This document shows, piece after piece, positions 1-5,469 of a stretch of DNA of 6,226 nt (its first letter is position 1; each line of letters starts with the position of its first letter). Source of the stretch: Chloroflexota bacterium (GTDB lineage: Bacteria > Chloroflexota > Anaerolineae > UBA7937 > B3-Chlor); NCBI GenBank assembly GCA_030616025.1, contig JAUWYD010000068.1, positions 1 to 6,226 on the forward strand, in the 5' to 3' direction. Made by a program: the position numbers and the translations under genes. Under the pieces are notes generated by a model. That model worked only from the letters and a program-made list of their open reading frames with translations, did no database searches and had not been told where the DNA came from.

Positions 1-1955
1 TAGAAGGCCAGCTCTTCAGCTAGCCCCCGGTCAAACGACTTGTGCTCTGTGTTGACGACCACCGAACGGATGTTGCTGCGCTGCATCAGCGCCGCTATCT
101 GACAGCCCTCCTCGCGCGGGGTGAGGTCGGTCATGGAGACATTTCCAGCCCCATCCGTGAGCAGAATCATGAGCGGCATCACTTGAGGGTTTCGCCGCAT
201 CTCGCGCACGAACACCTGGTAACTAAGGTGCAGGCCACTGGACAGAGGTGTCTTGCCTCCCACGGTTATGTCGTCCAGCATTCTCTGTGCCAGCCTGACG
301 CTGGAAGTGGGTGGCAAGAGGAGTTCGGCACCGTTCTGGCGGAAGACGACGAGCCCCACTTTGTCCCGGCGCTGATAGGCATCTTGAAGCAAGGACAGGA
401 TGGCCCCCTTGGTGGCCACCATCCTCTCCGCCGCCGCCATGGACCAACTGGCATCCACCACGAAGAGCACAAGATTGGCTGCTCGGCTCACGCGCACCTT
501 TCGCTGCAAGTCATCCATCTCCACCGCGAGAGCGACATCTGAGCGTTGCCTGCGGACCTGATGAGGCGCCGCCTGACGGATGGTGGCATCGAAAGCGATA
601 TCGTCTATCCGGCCTTCCATGGGTCTGCTGAAGACGTAACGTCCTCGCTTACGGCTCGTGCGGGTAGGGCTGCGCCTACCCGACATGCGCCTGGAGAGTC
701 GGTCCAAAGGGGTGGTCAGGCGGGGCACCCTGAGGGGCTCGCCCATGGGCACAGGCACACCCTGTCGACTGGGTGAGGAAGATCCATTCAGGGTGTCTTG
801 CTGCCTTCTGGGGATCGATTCCAGAGGGGGAAGTTTGTCATCGGTTGCGGGCTCATCGCCGCTCAGGTCTTTTTTTTTACCCGCGGAAGAGCGTTCCTCC
901 AGTATGGGAGCCCTGCGGTCGGCAGTCTGAGTCTCCAGCGCCCGCAGTTCCTCCCTCAGTTGCTGCAGGCGTGCCTCGCCCTGCTGGAGAGGCCGCTTCT
1001 TTAGACGATGCGGCAGAGCCAGTTCCGCTGTCAGCAGGATGTCCCTGTAGGTGATCCTATCGCGCCCCTCGAAAGCTGCATGGGCCATGGTGGCCTTGAG
1101 AATGACGATGTCGCCTCGGTGCCCGTCCACGACCAGCTCAGCTGTGAGTTGGGCGATGGCGGAGAGGTCTTCTTCGGCATACGAGACTCCGTTAATAAGC
1201 TCCCTGGCCCGCGTAATCTGCTGCGCCACCCTCTCCTCTTCCTCCCGCCACGCTTCGTAGAAAGCCACCGGATCCTCTTCGTACTGGATACGCCGCACCA
1301 GAATCTCCTTGCGTGCCTCCGTATCGGCTATGCTGCTTATTATCACACAGAGGCCGAAACGGTCCAGAAGCTGGGGGCGCAGCTCGCCTTCCTCAGGATT
1401 CATCGTGCCCACGAGGATGAACTGGGCGGGATGGGAGAAAGAGATGCCCTCTCTCTCTACGACATTGACCCCCATGGCTGCCGAGTCCAAGAGCACGTCT
1501 ACTACGTGGTCGTCCAGCAGGTTGACCTCGTCCAGGTACAGCATCCCTCGGTTGGCCGTGGCTAGCACGCCGGGTTCGAAACGCTTCTCCCCGGTCTTGA
1601 TTGCCCGCTCGATATCCAGCGTCCCCACCACACGATCCTCGGTGGCGCTGACAGGAAGGTCTATCATTCTGATAGGTCGGCTGGCGACGGGCAACTTCTT
1701 CCCACGGCGGTACCGATCGACGCATGCATCACACATTGCATCAGGCCGATGGGGGTCGCAACCGAAAGGGCAATCGGCCACCACCTCGATCTCAGGCAGC
1801 AAGGCGGCAAGAGCACGAGCGGCCGTCGATTTGGCCGTACCCCTTTCCCCGCGGATGAGCACTCCCCCGATCAGCGGGTTGATGGCGTTCAGGATCAGAC
1901 CACGCTTCATTGATCCCTGACCAACAATGGCAGTAAAAGGAAATATCGGTATCAC
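1..1955 (-). CDS. chlD: ChlD/BchD-type metal chelatase subunit, AAA+ plus VWA, 3' end cut by window edge
   Basis: This is the medium subunit of a magnesium- or cobalt-chelatase; the AAA+ part uses ATP to drive metal insertion by a large subunit (ChlH/BchH or CobN) in the cytoplasm. The open frame runs 651 codons to the left edge without a stop, so only a short C-terminal tail should be missing. Seen in order: FPFTAIVGQ (5-13), Walker A GERGTAKS (36-43), a cysteine quartet C62/C66/C75/C78, Walker B LDE (141-143), sensor-1 region GTMNPEEGELRPQLLDRFG (183-201), and the end of the ChlI-like lid near LPHRLKK (314-320). A charged linker follows (about 320-490), then a VWA domain with MIDAS residues DASWS (501-505), T569 and D601. 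The GTG start is chosen because AAAGGGA lies 9 nt upstream and it places the family N-terminal motif correctly; the first ATG (codon 16) would remove that motif. Whether the metal is cobalt or magnesium cannot be told here. Confidence 0.93.
   Translation of the reverse strand, partial: MIPIFPFTAIVGQGSMKRGLILNAINPLIGGVLIRGERGTAKSTAARALAALLPEIEVVADCPFGCDPHRPDAMCDACVDRYRRGKKLPVASRPIRMIDLPVSATEDRVVGTLDIERAIKTGEKRFEPGVLATANRGMLYLDEVNLLDDHVVDVLLDSAAMGVNVVEREGISFSHPAQFILVGTMNPEEGELRPQLLDRFGLCVIISSIADTEARKEILVRRIQYEEDPVAFYEAWREEEERVAQQITRARELINGVSYAEEDLSAIAQLTAELVVDGHRGDIVILKATMAHAAFEGRDRITYRDILLTAELALPHRLKKRPLQQGEARLQQLREELRALETQTADRRAPILEERSSAGKKKDLSGDEPATDDKLPPLESIPRRQQDTLNGSSSPSRQGVPVPMGEPLRVPRLTTPLDRLSRRMSGRRSPTRTSRKRGRYVFSRPMEGRIDDIAFDATIRQAAPHQVRRQRSDVALAVEMDDLQRKVRVSRAANLVLFVVDASWSMAAAERMVATKGAILSLLQDAYQRRDKVGLVVFRQNGAELLLPPTSSVRLAQRMLDDITVGGKTPLSSGLHLSYQVFVREMRRNPQVMPLMILLTDGAGNVSMTDLTPREEGCQIAALMQRSNIRSVVVNTEHKSFDRGLAEELAF
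870..878 (-). other. A9 slippery run inside chlD, candidate frameshift or transcriptional slippage site
   Basis: On the coding strand the linker reads GGT AAA AAA AAA GAC, giving K360-K361-K362. A -1 shift, or one extra A in the mRNA, adds R-P-E-R-R and stops at TGA 855-853, giving 367 residues. A +1 shift, or loss of one A, adds Thr and stops at TGA 865-863, giving about 363 residues. Both products keep the whole ChlI-like ATPase and lose the VWA half. GGAGG lies 17 nt upstream (896-900), farther than the usual stimulator distance. A weak 4-bp GC stem (GCGG 859-862 with CCGC 847-850) begins 7 nt downstream. The run and the quick stops are observed; slippage is inferred. Confidence 0.6.
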
Positions 1956-1964
1956 AGACAAGTA

Positions 1965-1971
1965 TCCCTTT
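1965..1971 (-). promoter_or_regulatory. Ribosome binding site deciding the GTG start of chlD
   Basis: AAAGGGA on the minus strand sits 9 nt before the GTG at 1955-1953. An in-frame TTG at 1961-1959 would be only 3 nt from it, and the first in-frame ATG lies inside the conserved N-terminal motif region, so GTG is the best start. Confidence 0.7.
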
Positions 1972-2005
1972 GCTATCTTGGGTGATCTTCCACTGAAGAG
2001 AAGAC

Positions 2006-2046
2006 GAGGGGATGACTCCGCAACCAAGTGCGGAAGAAACCCCCTC
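2006..2046 (-). promoter_or_regulatory. Two-tier hairpin at the 5' end of the chlD leader RNA
   Basis: On the minus strand GAGGGG (2046-2041) can pair with CCCCTC (2011-2006). Inside it, after a symmetric 5-by-5 internal loop, TCCGCA (2034-2029) pairs with TGCGGA (2022-2017) around the 6-nt loop CTTGGT. With transcription starting near 2050, this structure would sit almost at the mRNA 5' end. A second small hairpin (TCTTC 1999-1995, loop AGTG, GAAGA 1990-1986) follows before the ribosome binding site. The pairing is seen directly. A role as mRNA stabiliser, protein-binding element or regulator is inference, and it matches no riboswitch class I recognise. Confidence 0.4.
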
Positions 2047-2056
2047 CACCCACTCA

Positions 2057-2085
2057 AGTATACCAAGTCGCGTCCCCCTTGTCAA
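2057..2085 (-). promoter_or_regulatory. Sigma-70-type promoter of chlD
   Basis: The minus strand has TTGACA (2085-2080), a 17-bp spacer and TATACT (2062-2057), with a TG extended -10 dinucleotide just before the -10. This is a perfect -35 and a 5-of-6 -10 at optimal spacing. Transcription is expected to start near 2050, leaving about 95 nt of leader before the GTG start. Confidence 0.8.
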
Positions 2086-2382
2086 GCACTTGCGAAACTC
2101 CACGCGGCAAAGCATCGCAGAACTGGACGCAGGGCATCCTTTTCGACGTGGCCGAAGGAGTAGCAGCTTCTCATGAATCCTCAACTCCCACCCGGTGCAG
2201 GCAAGCCCGCCCAGTATCTCCCCCGACGCAGTGCCATCACATCGAATCGTTCGATCCAGGTCGCCAATGACGCCGGAGAACTCAGTCCCTCCTCTGCGGC
2301 CTGGGACAGCCGCAGCCACGTGGGAACATGACGATGACCAGTGTCCATGGAACCCCATGTCTATGAAGTTGCCGCCAACACC
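2086..2382. other. Intergenic stretch with no supported gene; two inverted repeats
   Basis: No convincing protein is encoded here on either strand; the open frames that cross it have no family resemblance and lack ribosome binding sites. It contains a palindrome ATCGAA-TCG-TTCGAT (2241-2255) and a 7-bp stem CTGCGGC (2294-2300) with GCCGCAG (2309-2315) around an 8-nt loop, directly followed by the 8-bp palindrome CCACGTGG (2316-2323). None is followed by a T-run, so they are not obvious intrinsic terminators. They lie upstream of both divergent promoters and could be operators, which is inference. Confidence 0.4.
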
Positions 2383-2412
2383 TTGCCTATTCACTGTCCC
2401 TGGTGGTATATT
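2383..2412 (+). promoter_or_regulatory. Candidate sigma-70-type promoter of the flavin oxidoreductase gene
   Basis: TTGCCT (2383-2388, 4 of 6 matches), an 18-bp spacer and TATATT (2407-2412, 5 of 6 matches) are followed by a leader of about 53 nt before the ATG at 2472. It is weaker than the divergent chlD promoter but well placed. Confidence 0.5.
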
Positions 2413-2458
2413 GAGGCAAAGCCCGATGATACCCGCGTCCACTTATGAGACAGTGTGT

Positions 2459-2463
2459 GGAGA
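2459..2463 (+). promoter_or_regulatory. Ribosome binding site selecting the ATG at 2472
   Basis: GGAGA lies 8 nt before the ATG at 2472, which begins MSMLFEPSSIGSLELPNR, the usual N-terminus of this enzyme family. The earlier in-frame ATG at 2445 has no such site, and the ATG at 2463 overlaps it. Confidence 0.6.
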
Positions 2464-2471
2464 TGAGAACA

Positions 2472-3557
2472 ATGTCCATGCTGTTTGAGCCAAGCTCAAT
2501 CGGCAGTCTGGAGTTGCCGAACCGTCTGATACGCTCAGCTACAGCGGAACGTATGAGTGACCTGGATGGCAGACCAGAACAGCCCCTCGCCGAGTTGTAC
2601 GGCGAGCTGGCGCGGGGTGGAGTTGGCCTGATCATCACCGGACACGCCTTCGTCCACGAGGGAGGTCGCTGCCACCTTCGAATGACCGGCATCCATCGCG
2701 ACGACCTCATGCCCGCCATGGAGATGCTCACCAGGGCCGTCCACGAGGAGAACGGCCTAGTAGTGATGCAGCTCAACCACGGCGGTAGGGAATGCGCCTC
2801 GGAAGCCATTCCTGGCCTCCCTGTGGCTCCTTCGCCAGTGCCCTCATCGAAGGGCAAGGAACGTCCCCAGGAACTGAACGAAGACGGGATCAAGGACATC
2901 CTCGCCGCCTTTGGAGACGCTGCAGGGCGGGCCCAGGCCGCAGGTTTCGACGGAGTGCAGATTCACGCCGCTCACGGATATCTGATCAATCAGTTCAACT
3001 CCCCGGCTGCCAACCGGCGTCGAGACCGCTGGGGCAGCACCCCGGCCCGTAGAATGCGTTTCCTGGAAGAGGCGGCTGTCTCCGTCCGCGACCGAGTGGG
3101 TGACCACTACCCTGTGCTTATCAAGCTAGGCATGGAGGACTATGTTCGCGATGGCCTCACCTTCAAAGAGAGCGTGGAGATCGTACGTCATCTGGCAGGC
3201 TGGGGAATCGACGCGCTGGAGATCAGCGGGGGTATTGGTCGCACCAGTGTGCGCAAGGACATTCTCCGCGCTGAGGACGAAGCATACTTCCTAGAAGCGG
3301 CCCGTCAGGCACGAGAGGCGACCGATTTGCCGATCATCCTGGTCGGCGGAATGCGCTCCAAGCAGGTCATGGAGAGCATCCTGGAAGAAGGCAGCGCTGA
3401 CTTCACCTCCCTGTCCCGCCCCCTCATCCGGGAGCCAGACCTGGCGACGCGACTGCGCGCGGGCCAGGAACAATCCTTCTGCATCTCCTGCAATCGCTGC
3501 TGGCCGCCGCCTGGGGAGTATGGCATCGCCTGTCGTGACCCCAATCGGGAAGAGTAA
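2472..3557 (+). CDS. Old Yellow Enzyme-like NADH:flavin oxidoreductase, single FMN TIM-barrel
   Basis: This 361-residue protein belongs to the OYE / NADH:flavin oxidoreductase family, whose members bind FMN in a TIM barrel and reduce activated C=C bonds or similar acceptors with NAD(P)H; the natural substrate is unknown. Family landmarks are FEPSSIGSLELPNRLIRSAT near the start, MQLNHGGR (99-106), the substrate/FMN segment IHAAHGYLINQFNSP (164-178) with the His pair H165/H168, then NRRRDRWG, the FMN-phosphate loops VGGMRS (291-296) and SRPLIREPDL (315-324), and a C-terminal cysteine set C337-x2-C340-x2-C343-x10-C354. In the longer 2,4-dienoyl-CoA reductase type a similar cluster binds 4Fe-4S and is followed by flavin and NAD domains; here the protein ends about 7 residues after the last Cys. 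It stands alone, divergent from chlD and convergent with the surface-protein cluster. Translation from 2445 would add 9 residues but lacks a binding site. Confidence 0.9.
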   Translation: MSMLFEPSSIGSLELPNRLIRSATAERMSDLDGRPEQPLAELYGELARGGVGLIITGHAFVHEGGRCHLRMTGIHRDDLMPAMEMLTRAVHEENGLVVMQLNHGGRECASEAIPGLPVAPSPVPSSKGKERPQELNEDGIKDILAAFGDAAGRAQAAGFDGVQIHAAHGYLINQFNSPAANRRRDRWGSTPARRMRFLEEAAVSVRDRVGDHYPVLIKLGMEDYVRDGLTFKESVEIVRHLAGWGIDALEISGGIGRTSVRKDILRAEDEAYFLEAARQAREATDLPIILVGGMRSKQVMESILEEGSADFTSLSRPLIREPDLATRLRAGQEQSFCISCNRCWPPPGEYGIACRDPNREE

Positions 3558-3581
3558 GCGGTAGTTACCCGCTGACTCTTC
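3549..3581. terminator. Shared hairpin between convergent genes, likely bidirectional terminator
   Basis: GAAGAGTAAGCGG (3549-3561) and CCGCTGACTCTTC (3569-3581) form a 13-bp stem with one mismatch and a 7-nt loop. The oxidoreductase stop TAA (3555-3557) is in the left arm and the stop of the minus-strand gene (3567-3565) is in the loop. Neither side has a clear U-run, so it is not a textbook intrinsic terminator, but its position between two convergent stops 7 bp apart supports termination or 3'-end protection for both transcripts. Confidence 0.6.
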
Positions 3582-4458
3582 TGAAGATGACTCGCCACGA
3601 GTGATGGGGGCTCTCAGCAGGGCAAGCGTCGCCGAAAGCGAGCTCCTCTGCTATCTGGCTCATGCCGTTCAGTACCTGGACGGTGTAGGTGCCGGGAGCC
3701 GTGACCCGGAAGTCTGCGAAGCCGGGGTCTACCTCAGGCTTCAGACCAGTGAAGAAGGTATCCTCACCCTCAGGGCCAGCAACCACAATCTGCACGCCGG
3801 CCAAACCCCTGTCATGCTCGCCCTTAACGTAGACCAGGATGTAATCGCCGTCCCAATCGGTGCTGCAACCCAGATCAGTCTGCTCCACCAGTTGGAAATC
3901 AACCCCTGCTGCCGGCGTAGGAGTCTCCGTGAGAGGCGGCTGCGTCGCCAGAACAGTGGGCTCAGGAGGAGGTTCCGTCGGTGTGGCCGTGGGTTCCGGG
4001 GAGGGCTGAGTAGGCGTCGGGGTGATCGTGGCCTCCACAGTGGGCGTGACTGTTGGCGAGGGGATGATCTCGCGGGTCGGAGTGGGTGTTGCGAGGTACG
4101 GCAATAACGCCACATCCTTTACCCCCAGGTCGTAGGCCAATCGAGCCAGGCTGCGGGCCTCTTCCCCGTATCCTGCTTCGCCATACCTTTGGAAAAGGCC
4201 CACCACCACTCGCTTGGCATCGTCGAAACCGAGCTGATCCAATCTGAGCTCAGTCAACCCCAGGTCACCATGTTGCGAGTGAGCGGCCGCTATCATCATC
4301 ACGTAGTCGTCTTTGTGCTCTCCACGCAGGTCAACGGGGTCGGTGTCAATGTATTGCACTGGCCAGACAACCCACGTGATCGCCAAGCCGATACCGAGGC
4401 CAAGAGCGCAACCCACAATCAATAATAGCCAGTGTCTGATTCTCAGATCAGCGAACAT
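3565..4458 (-). CDS. Membrane-anchored protein with Thr-Pro linker and C-terminal beta domain (third gene of cluster)
   Basis: I do not recognise a named function. The 297-residue protein has a short basic N-terminus, one hydrophobic segment (about 9-32), a helical region (about 40-122, including KDDYVMMIAAAHSQHGDL and ARSLARLAYDLGV), a Thr-Pro-rich linker (about 123-184), and a C-terminal domain of about 110 residues with alternating strands (YILVYV, GVQIVVAG, GTYTVQVL), likely an Ig-like or transthyretin-like sandwich. Two cysteines, C198 and C279, flank the beta domain and could pair outside the cell. It ends with HHSWRVIFRRVSG. The predicted topology is N-terminus inside and the rest outside. 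It starts 12 bp after the stop of the preceding gene, with a weak GAGAGAG site 5 nt before the ATG, so co-transcription is likely. The helical segment aligns by eye with that of the upstream gene, which suggests duplication. Being real is well supported; the role is unknown. Confidence 0.85.
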   Translation of the reverse strand: MFADLRIRHWLLLIVGCALGLGIGLAITWVVWPVQYIDTDPVDLRGEHKDDYVMMIAAAHSQHGDLGLTELRLDQLGFDDAKRVVVGLFQRYGEAGYGEEARSLARLAYDLGVKDVALLPYLATPTPTREIIPSPTVTPTVEATITPTPTQPSPEPTATPTEPPPEPTVLATQPPLTETPTPAAGVDFQLVEQTDLGCSTDWDGDYILVYVKGEHDRGLAGVQIVVAGPEGEDTFFTGLKPEVDPGFADFRVTAPGTYTVQVLNGMSQIAEELAFGDACPAESPHHSWRVIFRRVSG

Positions 4459-4470
4459 GACAACTCTCTC

Positions 4471-5445
4471 TCAGGGCTGGTAGGTGCGGCGAAAGGTGAG
4501 CAGGAAACAGGTGTGATGTTTCCTGTACGGATCTGCGCGTGTCCCCAGTCCTAGGCCATACGCCTTGTCGCTCGGGTCACCAGCGATGTAGACATTGTAG
4601 GCACCTAGCAGCTCATTCATAGGGTAGTTGAACGCATACTCCTCCCCAGTTTTGTCAGCCTGAGGATAAGGCTCAGGATGAGGCACGCTGCCGTATTCGA
4701 TGACCACCGTCTGGCCGAAGGAACGGTTTCCGCTCCTATCCAGTACCTCGACGTAGATGTGATGCCTGCCCCCGCACTCCTCCTGCCATGTGTTCCTGAC
4801 CAGCCTCCAATACCATTGCCCAGAGCTGGCCTGGGCCTCCTCCATCCTGACTGTGCGCCCAAAGTAGTCCAGGCGACGATCCCATTCCCGAGGCACAGCG
4901 GTTGGATGAGTGGGGGCCTTGGTGGCAGTCGGGGCCGGCGGAGCAGGGGGGAGGGGGGTATTAGTCGCCGTAGGAACCAAGGTGGGTGTCTCGGTCGGTG
5001 CCGGGCTCTCAGTCGGCACGAGGGTAGGGATAGGCGTCTCGGTTGGTGTAGGGCTGGGTGCAGTGGCGACCAAGTATTCCGCCATAGACTCGTCCTCGGC
5101 TCCCAGAGCCTGCGCCAGGGTGATCAATCGTCTGGTAGCTTCTACGTCCTCATCGGTTCCGATGTAGCTAGTTGCCAACTCAGCCACGACCGAAGCTGGA
5201 TCCTCCTCCCCCAGCTCAGTCAGCCGGTCTCGTGCCTGAGCCAGGTCGCCGTTTGCAGCGTATGAATCGCTGGCGCCTACGATGTACTGCTCGCACAAAT
5301 AGTGCAGCAGCGCCGCGGTTTCAGGTCTTTCCTTCTCCACCACGCAAAGTCGCCACGGGGACATCAAGCCCAGTATCAGCATTGCACCTAGCCCCAGGAT
5401 GAGCAAGACCCAGGGTAACCATCCTCTACGACTTCGCGCAGGCAA
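4471..5445 (-). CDS. Membrane-anchored protein with Thr-Pro linker and C-terminal beta domain (second gene of cluster)
   Basis: This unrecognised 324-residue protein has the same architecture as its downstream neighbour. It has a basic start (MPARSRRG), one hydrophobic segment (about 9-29), a helical region (about 40-127, including YAANGDLAQARDRLTELG and TRRLITLAQALGA) that may be TPR-like, a Thr-Pro-rich linker (about 128-185), and a C-terminal domain with the segments GQWYWRLV, GGRHHIYVEVLDRSGNRSFG, FNYPM and GAYNVYIAGDPSDKAYGLGLG, ending HHTCFLLTFRRTYQP. The HHIYVEVLDRSGN segment resembles a beta-sandwich unit met in Chloroflexota extracellular proteins, from memory rather than a search. 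The start is TTG, chosen because GAGAGG lies 6 nt upstream; the nearby ATG at 5462-5460 is in another frame. It follows the previous gene by 24 bp and precedes the next by 12 bp, so an operon is likely. The C-terminal part should face outside the cell. Confidence 0.87.
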   Translation of the reverse strand: MPARSRRGWLPWVLLILGLGAMLILGLMSPWRLCVVEKERPETAALLHYLCEQYIVGASDSYAANGDLAQARDRLTELGEEDPASVVAELATSYIGTDEDVEATRRLITLAQALGAEDESMAEYLVATAPSPTPTETPIPTLVPTESPAPTETPTLVPTATNTPLPPAPPAPTATKAPTHPTAVPREWDRRLDYFGRTVRMEEAQASSGQWYWRLVRNTWQEECGGRHHIYVEVLDRSGNRSFGQTVVIEYGSVPHPEPYPQADKTGEEYAFNYPMNELLGAYNVYIAGDPSDKAYGLGLGTRADPYRKHHTCFLLTFRRTYQP

Positions 5446-5451
5446 ACTGAT

Positions 5452-5457
5452 CCTCTC
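5452..5457 (-). promoter_or_regulatory. Ribosome binding site supporting a TTG start
   Basis: GAGAGG on the minus strand sits 6 nt before the TTG at 5445-5443. No in-frame ATG precedes the hydrophobic segment, so this site decides the start of the second cluster gene. Confidence 0.65.
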
Positions 5458-5469
5458 AGCATGTGTTCG

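Noticed and set aside
42..1565. Plus-strand open frames opposite chlD
   Set aside because: The minus-strand frame is continuous for 651 codons with clear AAA+ and VWA motifs; the plus-strand frames are short and featureless.
1792..2442. A 216-codon open frame on the minus strand crossing the chlD start and upstream region
   Set aside because: It overlaps chlD in another frame, spans the chlD promoter, has no ribosome binding site, and its translation resembles no protein family.
1956..2444. Cobalamin riboswitch upstream of the chelatase gene
   Set aside because: I see no B12-box-like sequence, and the promoter leaves only about 95 nt of leader, too short for that riboswitch.
4678..5265. Long plus-strand open frames opposite the surface-protein genes
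   Set aside because: They mirror the Thr-Pro codon pattern as Gly/Val/Arg-rich strings, lack ribosome binding sites and have no recognisable family; the minus-strand genes explain the openness.
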